Shown here piece by piece: positions 54,303 through 63,722 of a stretch of 64,000 nt of DNA. The notes beneath the pieces were generated by a model. It saw only the letters and a list, made by a program, of their open reading frames with translations, was not told where the DNA came from and did not search any database. The stretch is taken from the NCBI RefSeq assembly GCF_004570975.1, contig NZ_SPPC01000001.1, positions 62,001-126,000 of the forward strand. Direction: 5' to 3'. A program made the translations under genes and the position numbers. Position 1 is the first letter of the stretch; each line of letters opens with the position of its first letter. The DNA comes from Barnesiella sp. WM24 (GTDB taxonomy: Bacteria; Bacteroidota; Bacteroidia; Bacteroidales; Muribaculaceae).

Positions 54303-55785
54303 TCCACGAGCAGATATGCTCATGGGCTCTATGCGCTCAATGGGTTATTCATTTGAGTCAGCAGTAGCCGATATAATCGATAACAGTATTACCGCAAAAT
54401 GTAGCACTGTCAAAATAATGTTTCCAAATACACCTTTAGATGATTTAGCAGTTGGTATTTTGGACGATGGTATTGGCATGTCTAAAGATGTTTTAGTAGA
54501 TGCTATGCGCTACGGGAGCATAGCATCCGAGGATAAACGCGATGAATATGATTTAGGCCGATTCGGACTTGGTCTAAAATCTGCATCGCTCTCTCAGTGT
54601 AAGATTTTGACAGTTATCAGTTATCATGATGGGAACATGGTAGCTTATTCTTGGGATTATAATTATATTCTTCAAAAGAAAGATTGGATAGCCAAAGAAC
54701 TACATATAGAAGAAATCCTCCGGCTACCATACATTGAAGAATTAAGAATTCAAGGGAAAGGCACACTTGTACTTTGGCAGGATTTTGACATTTTACACAA
54801 GTCTAGTGAGGGACTTGTTTTTGATGCACTAAACGATATGAAAATGAGATTGGATGATGCACTCACTCTCATCTTTCACCGTTTTTTATCAGCTAATAAG
54901 AATAAATTATCCATTTATATAAATAATCATAAAGTGCGTCCTCAAGATCCGTTCCTTGAGTCTCATCCTAAAACGACAACAAAGAAAGAGAGAAGTATTG
55001 CAATTCAAGATACGACAGGAATTGAGCGTCATATCAGAATTAAACCATTTGTTCTACCTTACATCACCGATCTTTCCGATAAAGACCGAAAATTAATTGG
55101 AGGCATTGAGAACTTACGTCTTCGTCAAGGATTCTACATTTACAGAAATAATCGTTTGATAATCTGGGGCACTTGGTTCGGTATGAAGCCACGAGCAGAA
55201 TTGACGAAGAATGCCCGTATAAGAGTTGATATACCAAACTCTCTTGATGACATATGGAGTATTGACGTTAAGAAACAATCAGCATCTATACCTAAACGCA
55301 TTCAACAACAGTTGAAAAATACGGTTATTCAGGCATTAGACATTTCAACTACGAAGCAAACTCATCGTGGAAGGAAGGAGAAAATTGATGATGACCGAGA
55401 TTATATATGGGAGCGTTTTCAAGACCGCAACAAGTCATTTTATTATCAAATAAACAGAGATAGTAAACTCTTTCAGTTTATACGTGATAAAATGACGGAT
55501 GACGATTTTTATCTGCTTCAAATGCTTTTAAATGAAGTCGAAAAGAATCTTCCCATTCAACAGATGTATATTGATAAATCTAACGAGAAGATTACAATAC
55601 AGGAATCCGATCAACGTCTTGACGAGGTGTTGGAAATTGGTACAAGTATGGCAAAAAGCATTATGTCTTTCACAAATCGACCCTATTCAGACATTGTGGA
55701 TGACCTAATGAAGTCAGAACCGTTATGTAATTTTCCTCAAGTGCGTGAAACCCTTTTGATAAGACTTAACAATGAAGTTAACTGA
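54280..55785 (+). CDS. MORC/MutL-like GHKL ATPase
   Basis: HSP90-fold ATPase of the type linked to restriction systems and to the origin of eukaryotic MORC proteins. N box AD31-IID34-N35 (Asp where many relatives have Glu), G1 DDGIGM (62-67), G2 GRFGLGLKSASLSQC (93-107). A second domain has RLRQGFYIYRNNRLIIWGTW, and a C-terminal helical part includes FTNRPYSDIVDDLMKSEPL. Overlaps the methyltransferase by 23 bp. Corresponds to the MutL-like component of Mza-type systems. No endonuclease motif is evident, so it probably acts as a DNA clamp. Confidence 0.88.
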   Translation: MSKDKKIDPRADMLMGSMRSMGYSFESAVADIIDNSITAKCSTVKIMFPNTPLDDLAVGILDDGIGMSKDVLVDAMRYGSIASEDKRDEYDLGRFGLGLKSASLSQCKILTVISYHDGNMVAYSWDYNYILQKKDWIAKELHIEEILRLPYIEELRIQGKGTLVLWQDFDILHKSSEGLVFDALNDMKMRLDDALTLIFHRFLSANKNKLSIYINNHKVRPQDPFLESHPKTTTKKERSIAIQDTTGIERHIRIKPFVLPYITDLSDKDRKLIGGIENLRLRQGFYIYRNNRLIIWGTWFGMKPRAELTKNARIRVDIPNSLDDIWSIDVKKQSASIPKRIQQQLKNTVIQALDISTTKQTHRGRKEKIDDDRDYIWERFQDRNKSFYYQINRDSKLFQFIRDKMTDDDFYLLQMLLNEVEKNLPIQQMYIDKSNEKITIQESDQRLDEVLEIGTSMAKSIMSFTNRPYSDIVDDLMKSEPLCNFPQVRETLLIRLNNEVN

Positions 55786-58654
55786 GCAAGAACATATGCA
55801 GATAATGTCAATGCTTAAACAGCAGATTGACTGGGATATTGACAAGGGCAAACGGCTTGAATACGATAGCATTCAAGCTTATATAGACCGTGTTATAGGA
55901 TGGTTACATGCTGATATTGATGCCGAAGACAATGCTAAAATATTCTCAAATATTGAATACGCTTATCGCATAACCCATACTGCGGGGCAATGTATCTTCT
56001 CTGAATACGACGATAGACATGATTGGTATGACAACGACACATATACTAATGGTTATTGGACACGATATCGTCAGCACTTAATTGATAACACTAATATTGA
56101 CCTCAATAGTATCAATCTTTTAGATGAAATAACACTCCCCAATATTATGAACTGTTTGGGTAATCCAAAAGATTCTTTTGATGGTACTCGTCTTACTCGA
56201 GGGTTAATCATAGGAGATGTTCAGTCTGGAAAGACTGCAACGTATTCAGGTTTAATATGTAAAGCAGCTGATGCTGGTTATAAGGTAGTTATTCTTTTGG
56301 CAGGCATAACTGAAAGTTTACGTCAGCAGACTCAAGAGCGCATTGATGAAGGTATTATCGGTTATACAATCAAGAAACAACATAAGAGTGAAATTCGCGA
56401 ACGTGTTGGAGTTGGCAAAACTAATCATCAAATTAACGCTTCACCATTCACATCTTGCGTCACCGACTTCGTAAGCAGTAGTGATAAGATTGCAACTTCT
56501 CTCCACTCACAGAACTCCTTGGTTCTGTTTGTGGTAAAGAAAAATGTTTCTGTTCTTCAGAAACTATATAATTGGCTTAAGGAACTTAATCTTGATTCCA
56601 TTTATAATTATGTTGATGTCCCTATGCTACTTATTGACGATGAAGCTGATAATGCCTCGGTTAATACACGCAAAGATGAGACTGATCCCACTCGAACTAA
56701 TAAATTGATTCGTAAGCTATGTAATCTCTTTAAAAATGCGACATATGTGGGTTTTACGGCAACCCCTTTCGCCAATGTTTTCATTGATCCAGACTCAGAG
56801 GATTCTATGAAACACGCAGATTTATTCCCAGAACACTTCATATATGCCCTACCAACCCCCTCGAATTACGTGGGAGCAAATCGAATATTTTATAAGGAAG
56901 GCGATTGCCATAGAAGTCTTCGTTATATAACAGATATTGAGGAACCAGATTACAGCTCAGATGAATATAGAGATGCTGTAGAGAATAATCCGGAAACACT
57001 GAATTTAGGACCATTCTACTATCGTCATAAGAAGGAGTGGAATGGAATATATCCAGCTTCTTTGCGCGAAAGCATCCTTTGCTTTTTCCTTGCGAATGTA
57101 ATACGCGATCTTCGTGGCAATCATTCTTCACCTCGAAGTATGTTGATTAACATGAGCCGATTTGTAAAAGTGCAACATCGTATTGCTGAACATGTTGACA
57201 AGGAGAAAGAAGATGTTTTCAATGCCATACGTTATGATTTCTCGGAGAATACTGCCAAAAATTTCAAATTGCCATTATTCAAGGAGTTCCAGCAAATATG
57301 GGAGAAACATTTCACAAATGTAAAAGACGTAACTTTTGCAGACGTGATAAAGAAACAGAACCTTATAACTGCCATTGAGAAAATAAAGGTTATGGTAATT
57401 AACGGTTCTAAAAATAGCGATAAACTGGATTATAAGACTAACAAATCCATCCGTGTTATTGCCGTTGGTGGCATCGCACTATCCCGTGGTCTTACATTAG
57501 AAGGCCTGATGGTTAGCTATTTTTATAGAAACACCGCAACATTTGATGTCCTTATGCAGATGGGCCGATGGTTTGGGTATCGTCATGGGTATGAGGATAT
57601 CTTCCAAATATGGACTACCCCTCTTAGTGCCAGTTGGTATGCTGAGATTGCACGTTCTTCTGATGATTTAAAACAAGATATTCGTAGCATGTTTGACCAA
57701 CAGCTTACTCCAAAGGATTTCGGCATTAAGGTTAGAGATAACTGTGACGAGCTACAAATCACAGCATCAAATAAGATGCGTAGCACATACAATCTTGATG
57801 TTCAGTATTCTTACTATGGTCGTTTCTTTGAGACTCCATATGTGAGTCTAAATGCCAAGCAGAATAAGAAAAACAGAGAAGCCGTAGTCTCTTTAACTAG
57901 AAAATTATTTGAGTCAGGATATGCTTTCCGATTCGCAGACATTCGTAAATACGATGATAAAAACATTAATGATAAAAATGGTGCATCACGATTTTTTGAG
58001 AATGTACCTAAACAAATAGTAATTGATTTCATCTCCTCGATAAAATGCTCGTTAGTAAATATGTTCTTTAATGTGGAGAACATATTAACCTTCCTACGAG
58101 ATCCGGAGAACTCTGACATAGAGAATTGGAATATCGTATTCGTTGGTGGTGAAAGTCAGGAGTATTATGACATCCCGGGTCTTGAAAACATTCAGTGTGC
58201 AGCCCGTACAGTCTACTATAATCCCAAGCGTGTAATTCAGATAACCTCCAGACGACGCCTTCTAAGCGCATCAGCTGGTAAATTGGCTCTCTACCCTCAT
58301 GAGATAAAGGAGGCCGAAGAATCACAAAGAAAGCGTTGGGTAGATGAAGGTTGTTGTACCCCAGAAGAAGTCGCACGTAGGAATATGCCAATGAATGCGT
58401 ATTTTGCCGAGTTGCCTCACAGGACTCCTGTATTATACATTGTATTGGTGGATCCCACTAAAGAAGATAAAGATGATACCAAACAACTGATTAAGTTTAT
58501 GGATGCTTTGGAATCAGAAAAAATCGTAGCATTCGGCATTGGTCTTCCAGCTGTGGACGATCATGGCAAGTCTTGCCACTACAAGGCGAACAAGACGTAC
58601 TACAAGTTAAACATGCTTGATGACTTAAGCGAGGAGGAAGAAGATGAAGAATAA
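55772..58654 (+). CDS. Z1-domain helicase-like ATPase
   Basis: 960-aa P-loop protein. Walker A GDVQSGKTA is near residue 149, Walker B with LLIDDEADNASV near 282, and SF2-like motif VGFTATPFANVF near 325. The Z1 signature GGIALSRGLTLEGL lies at about 566, followed by YRNTATFDVLMQMGRWFGYR. The C-terminal third is unassigned and ends acidic (DDLSEEEEDEE). Z1 proteins occur with MORC/MutL ATPases, nuclease and AIPR in restriction-linked defence loci. Overlaps the ATPase gene by 14 bp and the nuclease gene by 11 bp. Confidence 0.9.
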   Translation: MKLTEQEHMQIMSMLKQQIDWDIDKGKRLEYDSIQAYIDRVIGWLHADIDAEDNAKIFSNIEYAYRITHTAGQCIFSEYDDRHDWYDNDTYTNGYWTRYRQHLIDNTNIDLNSINLLDEITLPNIMNCLGNPKDSFDGTRLTRGLIIGDVQSGKTATYSGLICKAADAGYKVVILLAGITESLRQQTQERIDEGIIGYTIKKQHKSEIRERVGVGKTNHQINASPFTSCVTDFVSSSDKIATSLHSQNSLVLFVVKKNVSVLQKLYNWLKELNLDSIYNYVDVPMLLIDDEADNASVNTRKDETDPTRTNKLIRKLCNLFKNATYVGFTATPFANVFIDPDSEDSMKHADLFPEHFIYALPTPSNYVGANRIFYKEGDCHRSLRYITDIEEPDYSSDEYRDAVENNPETLNLGPFYYRHKKEWNGIYPASLRESILCFFLANVIRDLRGNHSSPRSMLINMSRFVKVQHRIAEHVDKEKEDVFNAIRYDFSENTAKNFKLPLFKEFQQIWEKHFTNVKDVTFADVIKKQNLITAIEKIKVMVINGSKNSDKLDYKTNKSIRVIAVGGIALSRGLTLEGLMVSYFYRNTATFDVLMQMGRWFGYRHGYEDIFQIWTTPLSASWYAEIARSSDDLKQDIRSMFDQQLTPKDFGIKVRDNCDELQITASNKMRSTYNLDVQYSYYGRFFETPYVSLNAKQNKKNREAVVSLTRKLFESGYAFRFADIRKYDDKNINDKNGASRFFENVPKQIVIDFISSIKCSLVNMFFNVENILTFLRDPENSDIENWNIVFVGGESQEYYDIPGLENIQCAARTVYYNPKRVIQITSRRRLLSASAGKLALYPHEIKEAEESQRKRWVDEGCCTPEEVARRNMPMNAYFAELPHRTPVLYIVLVDPTKEDKDDTKQLIKFMDALESEKIVAFGIGLPAVDDHGKSCHYKANKTYYKLNMLDDLSEEEEDEE

Positions 58655-59561
58655 GATATATACTACATTTTCAGAAGGGTTTCATCCGGGACAATTCATA
58701 CGTCTTAATGATAATGATTCGTTGAATCTTTACATAGGGAAAGATGATAATGGTTGTTTTTCCTTTGAATTTCTTGGCCACTTTACACCCACACGACTTG
58801 TAGGTTCTGAGGTCATATCGGTATCACAGACTAAGCATAAGCAACTTATTTCTATCCGCTTTTCGCTAGAAAATCAAGACCTCCTTGAATACTTCTGTAC
58901 ATTTTGCGAAGATCTTGTAAACTCGACATTAGATATAACAGACGATAATATCGCCTACAAATTATTATCTCAGCGATATTTATCTTGGAAAAGGCTTTTT
59001 AGGCCGAATCAAGGTCGTCTTAATGAAAATGAAGTCATGGGACTCATTGGGGAATTACTATATCTTAAAGACAACATGTTTGTGCAACATGGTCCTGATT
59101 CTGCAATTGAGGCATGGACAGGTCCAGAATATACTCATAAAGATTTCTCCCTTGATAACGAGTGGCATGAGGTTAAAACAATATCCACAGGCAAAGGTGC
59201 AATTAAGATTGCATCCCTCGAACAACTCGACAGTGACATAGATGGGACTTTAGCTGTCTATGAACTTGAGAAGATGAGTAGCTCATTTAATGGCATAAAG
59301 TTAAATGAGATAGTCAATTCGATACTGCAACTGTTAAATATCCATCAACGGGAAATTTTTTTGAATAAACTCAGTGGTTTCGGATATGATTTTTCACCAG
59401 AATACAATAATTACGTGTTTTCACTGAGCTCTTTTGAAGAATATGTGGTGAATGACAGTTTCCCCCGATTAAAAAGAGAATATATCCCTATTTCAATTAG
59501 CTGTGTACGCTATGACCTCAATAAGGCTGAACTAGAACCATTCAAAATGTCAACGGAATAA
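58644..59561 (+). CDS. PD-(D/E)XK motif protein (DUF4420-like), putative restriction nuclease
   Basis: 305 aa. The nuclease core is visible as Glu137 (VMGLIGELLYLK), Asp167 (THKDFSL) and Glu176-Val-Lys178 (WHEVKTIS), the order expected for PD-(D/E)XK enzymes. The N-terminal ~110 residues are beta-rich and may bind DNA or the Z1 partner. Likely the DNA-cutting subunit. Confidence 0.85.
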   Translation: MKNKIYTTFSEGFHPGQFIRLNDNDSLNLYIGKDDNGCFSFEFLGHFTPTRLVGSEVISVSQTKHKQLISIRFSLENQDLLEYFCTFCEDLVNSTLDITDDNIAYKLLSQRYLSWKRLFRPNQGRLNENEVMGLIGELLYLKDNMFVQHGPDSAIEAWTGPEYTHKDFSLDNEWHEVKTISTGKGAIKIASLEQLDSDIDGTLAVYELEKMSSSFNGIKLNEIVNSILQLLNIHQREIFLNKLSGFGYDFSPEYNNYVFSLSSFEEYVVNDSFPRLKREYIPISISCVRYDLNKAELEPFKMSTE

Positions 59562-59570
59562 TTATTTACT

Positions 59571-61691
59571 ATGGACATTCTCGAATTTAGAACTCAATAT
59601 ATTGATAATCTTCGCTTCCAAGCAGAGCATGAAGGAAGTGAGCCTGAAACGCAATTCATAAATCAGGCACTAGAAGATTTGGAAGCAATCGGAGAATTAA
59701 AGGATCCGATTCCAATGTCTGTGGAGATGAAAGGCCGCAGAGGACGTATAATGGCATTCGATGCCTACGCATACGATGATGCTGATGCATCACTTGTTCT
59801 CATTACCAGCGATTTTTCTAACGAGCGAGAACAACCCTCAACCCTTACAAATTCACGCATTGCAGAGCTCTCAATACGAATGCGCAATTTCCTTGAAGAA
59901 GCTGTCAATGGTTCAATCTCGGATTACTGCGATGATTCTGATGAAGTCATAGACATTGCTAAAGAATTCAAGAAATACATCGGCAAAGGTCTCATAAATA
60001 CTGATATTATGAGATTTAAGTTCTATATTCTTTCTGACTCAGTCCTAAGTAAACAAGTAAAAAGTGTTTCACAAGAAGACTTCCTTGAACGTCCCGTTGA
60101 ACTCAACGTATGGACTATTGAGCGGTTTTTCCAAACATTTGCATCAAATTCGAGCGAAATTATTGAATTTGACACAACTGAATTTGGTTGTACCGGAATC
60201 CAGTATCTTAAGGCGGAGCTTGGTAATACTGATAGTTTTGATTCCTATCTTGGGATTGTCCCGGGAGAATTCTTGGCTAATCTTTATCTGAAATACGGTA
60301 GCAAACTACTCCAAGGTAATATTCGTGCTTTCCTAAGTGTAAGAGGCAATGTCAATAAGGGCATTCGTCGTACAATCATGGAGCAACCTCATAAATTCTT
60401 TACCTATAACAATGGCATAGCTATTGTAGCTCGCTCAGTAGCTTTCTCTCCTGATGGCACAAAGATAGTTCATTTCAAAGACCCACAAATCATAAACGGA
60501 GGCCAGACGACTGCCTCTTTAGCAAATGCCATAATTCGGAAGGAGGCAAAAAACGGGATGGAGAATATATTTGTACCAATGAAATTGACTGTTCTTAACG
60601 TAGAGAATGATATGTCTGAGGAAGAAATCGACCACTACAACGAAATTACTAAAACAATCTCTCAATGTGCAAATAGTCAAAACGCAGTTTCGGCTGCTGA
60701 TTTCTTTTCTAATCATCCTTTCCATGTGATGATGGAGAAATTGTCAGATAGAGTATTAGCTCCGCCTATTGATGGAAACCCTGTTCAAACTAAATGGTTT
60801 TATGAACGTTCCAGAGGTAAGTGGGAACAGGAGCAGATGAAGCTAACGCCAGCGCAGCGTAAGAAATATTGTGACATGCATCCAAAATCACAGGTCGTAA
60901 AGAAAGAAAAATTGGCAAAGTGTTTAAATACACTTGCAATGAATCCTCATCAAGTGTGCCAAAGTTCAGCAATAAATTTCAATCGTTTCGCTGAACAGAT
61001 AGAAAAAATTTATTCAGAGTCTCGTGACTCTATAAACGAAGAATACTTCAAGAAAGCTATTTGTTCGGTCATCATCTTTGATAAGCTTGATAGTCTTGTC
61101 AATAAATCATCTTGGTATCCGAAAGGGGGCAATAAAGCACAAATTGTACCGTATGCTATTGCTAAACTAATGTCGTTGCTTCCAAAAGATAAAGATCTTG
61201 ATTGGAAGGCAATCTGGCAAAAACAAAATGTTTATTCTGCATTGGCAAAGGAGCTACTCGCCATAGCGTTCTTGGCTCATACATATCTAATGGATCAGGC
61301 TGGTGGTGGACTCGTGCGAACTATTTCACGAAATATAGGTACTTGGACCGGATTTCAGAAGGTTAATTATGAACTTTCTGATGAGTTCGAGACGTCATTA
61401 ATTTCTCGTAATGAAACTAAAGATGTTGAAGCTTCCGCTAAACGAGCCCACCGTTTCAACTCTAGTATAGATCAATCAGTTGAAATATTCAAACTTGGAG
61501 AGAACTATTGGAGAAATGTTTACTCCGATTTAAAGAAGGAGGATTTACTCTCTTCTGGCGATCTTAGCTTCATAAACTCTATTGCTAATTATATTGGAAA
61601 GAATTCACTACCTACTACTGCTCAGTGTAAGAGACTCGTGAAGATTGTCACTAAAGCAGAAGATAAAGGTTATATAATGCCTAAGGAATAA
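59571..61691 (+). CDS. AIPR-family abortive-infection protein
   Basis: 706 aa. AIPR core motifs are at about 273-290 (FFTYNNGIAIVARSV) and 305-320 (IINGGQTTASLANAI), followed by SQCANSQNAVSAADF. The family is named for abortive infection phage resistance, and members accompany Z1 and MORC/MutL proteins. The biochemical activity is not settled. Begins 9 bp after the nuclease gene. Confidence 0.9.
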   Translation: MDILEFRTQYIDNLRFQAEHEGSEPETQFINQALEDLEAIGELKDPIPMSVEMKGRRGRIMAFDAYAYDDADASLVLITSDFSNEREQPSTLTNSRIAELSIRMRNFLEEAVNGSISDYCDDSDEVIDIAKEFKKYIGKGLINTDIMRFKFYILSDSVLSKQVKSVSQEDFLERPVELNVWTIERFFQTFASNSSEIIEFDTTEFGCTGIQYLKAELGNTDSFDSYLGIVPGEFLANLYLKYGSKLLQGNIRAFLSVRGNVNKGIRRTIMEQPHKFFTYNNGIAIVARSVAFSPDGTKIVHFKDPQIINGGQTTASLANAIIRKEAKNGMENIFVPMKLTVLNVENDMSEEEIDHYNEITKTISQCANSQNAVSAADFFSNHPFHVMMEKLSDRVLAPPIDGNPVQTKWFYERSRGKWEQEQMKLTPAQRKKYCDMHPKSQVVKKEKLAKCLNTLAMNPHQVCQSSAINFNRFAEQIEKIYSESRDSINEEYFKKAICSVIIFDKLDSLVNKSSWYPKGGNKAQIVPYAIAKLMSLLPKDKDLDWKAIWQKQNVYSALAKELLAIAFLAHTYLMDQAGGGLVRTISRNIGTWTGFQKVNYELSDEFETSLISRNETKDVEASAKRAHRFNSSIDQSVEIFKLGENYWRNVYSDLKKEDLLSSGDLSFINSIANYIGKNSLPTTAQCKRLVKIVTKAEDKGYIMPKE

Positions 61692-61695
61692 CATT

Positions 61696-62658
61696 ATGGT
61701 ACCAGATTTCGAAGAATTTATATTAGCGACGCTAAAGGCTTTAAAAGATGGGAAAACAGTTTCCCTTCAGCAATTACGCTCTGATGTCATTAATTATTTC
61801 AATTTTTCCAAGAATGATTTGGCAGAGACTACAAGAAGCGGCAATAATACGAAAGTAATCGATCGTATTACATGGTCGTTAACTTACTTGTGTCAAGCTG
61901 GGCTTGCAGAAAGACCTCAACGTTCTTTTGCGCGGATTACACTATCTGGCATAGAGTTACTTGATAACCCTCCGGCTGTTATTACGCGAGAATACCTATC
62001 TTCAAAATACCCTTCCTTCCGAGCCTTCACTAATCGTACACGAAAGAAAATAGTACAAACGGGTGAAAAAAAGGATACTGAAAATGCTAACGAAAATATT
62101 GACATATCTGATTCAACAAAGCAACTAAAAGATCTTAAATCCGCAATCTACACAGTAAAAAAGATGGGAATTACCCCATCTTCCGAAATGCTATCAAAAT
62201 TACATGAATTAGAGAAAGCCCTTACAACCTCTAAACTATATCCAGTAGTTTTTGCGGCAGTAAAGGAAATATCAAAATCTATAGACTTTAAATTGACAGT
62301 TATAGCCAAAGACGGGGATATATATTTTGATTTCAATGATGATATTCTTGATATAAGTCAGAATCTCGATAATTTTATTCAGTATCAGGAAAGTTCCTCC
62401 AAAGCAAGAAAGCGCCGACCCAATCTTAACTTTTATCAGATGGGGCTAATCGATGGTGATGTTCTAACTTTCGTCGCTGATGAAAGTATCAATGCTACGG
62501 TCGTTAGCGAAAATAAGGTTGAGTATAACGGCAAGAAATATTCTCTGACTAAACTCACTCAAAAACTCAAGGGGTTGGATCATGCAATTCAGCCAACCGG
62601 TGAGTGGAGATTAGAGGAACAGAATCTACTTGACCTCTACAACGAAACATATTCATAG
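61696..62658 (+). CDS. Mrr_N winged-helix protein with RAMA-like C-terminal domain
   Basis: 320 aa, 4 bp after the AIPR gene. Residues 1-92 match the Mrr N-terminal winged helix (DRITWSLTYLCQAGLAERPQ, ARITLSGIELLDNPP). Instead of a nuclease domain, residues ~245-305 read YQMGLIDGDVLTFVADESIN, then VEYNGKKYSLTKLTQKL, which I read as a RAMA domain, a predicted reader of modified DNA. The middle (145-240) is helical. Suggested role: recognise methylated or unmethylated DNA for the system. RAMA assignment is by eye, so moderate certainty. Confidence 0.65.
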   Translation: MVPDFEEFILATLKALKDGKTVSLQQLRSDVINYFNFSKNDLAETTRSGNNTKVIDRITWSLTYLCQAGLAERPQRSFARITLSGIELLDNPPAVITREYLSSKYPSFRAFTNRTRKKIVQTGEKKDTENANENIDISDSTKQLKDLKSAIYTVKKMGITPSSEMLSKLHELEKALTTSKLYPVVFAAVKEISKSIDFKLTVIAKDGDIYFDFNDDILDISQNLDNFIQYQESSSKARKRRPNLNFYQMGLIDGDVLTFVADESINATVVSENKVEYNGKKYSLTKLTQKLKGLDHAIQPTGEWRLEEQNLLDLYNETYS

Positions 62659-62736
62659 CAATTCCAACCATCAAATTCTCATAACCATCGAAGTTTGATA
62701 TAAAATAACTATTACCCACCATAGTTCTTGATTCGA

Positions 62737-63720
62737 ATGGCAACTCTTAACAAACTCAGTACTCATTATCTATTTTCGGATGATGGACATTTTATGGACG
62801 CATTTATTTTTAATAAATGCGAATACCAATTATTGGGGATTATTCAGGAAGTAAAGAGATTAGTAAGTGCAGATATAGAAGTAAGCGTACAGCCACTTTT
62901 AGAAGGTAGCCTTTGGAGTAGATTAAAGTTTACAGCCAAAGATGGAAAAGAAATTAAACTCCAATGGGTTATTGCTCTCGTTATAGCATTATCTGTTAAT
63001 CCCCTATCTACTTCCTTAGATAATGTTCTTAATTGGGCATTTGAATACATTAAAGATGGTTCCTATATACACAATCTAAAGAAAGAAAAAGAACGTCTTG
63101 AATTAGAAAAGGAAGTAAGAGAACTGCGTGCAGATTCATTAAAACATGCAACAGTAGACATTCAGAATAAGATAAAACGAAGAGTATCGAATCTATATTG
63201 TGAAGCAAAAAAAGAATCTCGTATTACAGGCATCGGCTTTTCTTCATCCGTTGGTAATGCTGACAATAATGAAATTGTTATCAATCGACATTCTTTCGAT
63301 GCATATATTATCACTGACGCGATGGAGGATGAAAATACAATTTATAACGTCAGAATTGATATTATTGCGCCTGTGCTTCGCAAACGAAAAATTAAATGGC
63401 AAGGAGTCTATAATTCTCAGCCAGTTCCTTTTAAGTTAAGCGATGTAGATTTTAGAAATTCTGTTTTAAAAGGCGATGTGGATTTTACAGGCGGTACATA
63501 TATTATATGTGACCTAAAAATCTACACTTCGGTTGATAAAGAAGGAGAAACTAAAATTAGTGGATATGAAGTTATAGAAGTACACTCATGCGGGAAAGAT
63601 GATAATCCTCCAGAAATAACGACCGGTGAAAGGAAACGTCAACTACAACGTCAGGCTAATAATTCTCCAACCCTTTTTGACTTTGATGTTGATTCTGATT
63701 TAAAAGATGACGCTTCATAA
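62737..63720 (+). CDS. Unrecognised protein with amphipathic helix and coiled coil, paired with kinase
   Basis: No family recognised. ATG 62737 (MATLNKLSTHYLFSDDGHFM) is chosen over a TTG at 62728. Residues 75-90 are strongly hydrophobic (LQWVIALVIALSVNPL), 112-135 coiled coil (LKKEKERLELEKEVRELRAD), and the C-terminal half is beta-rich (YNVRIDIIAPVLRKRKIKWQ, FTGGTYIICDLKIYTSVD). It ends with a disordered tail (SPTLFDFDVDSDLKDD). A 78-bp gap separates it from the reader gene, so it may start a second transcript (possible TTTG at about 62691), while only 2 bp separate it from the kinase-like gene. Confidence 0.6.
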   Translation: MATLNKLSTHYLFSDDGHFMDAFIFNKCEYQLLGIIQEVKRLVSADIEVSVQPLLEGSLWSRLKFTAKDGKEIKLQWVIALVIALSVNPLSTSLDNVLNWAFEYIKDGSYIHNLKKEKERLELEKEVRELRADSLKHATVDIQNKIKRRVSNLYCEAKKESRITGIGFSSSVGNADNNEIVINRHSFDAYIITDAMEDENTIYNVRIDIIAPVLRKRKIKWQGVYNSQPVPFKLSDVDFRNSVLKGDVDFTGGTYIICDLKIYTSVDKEGETKISGYEVIEVHSCGKDDNPPEITTGERKRQLQRQANNSPTLFDFDVDSDLKDDAS

Positions 63721-63722
63721 AA

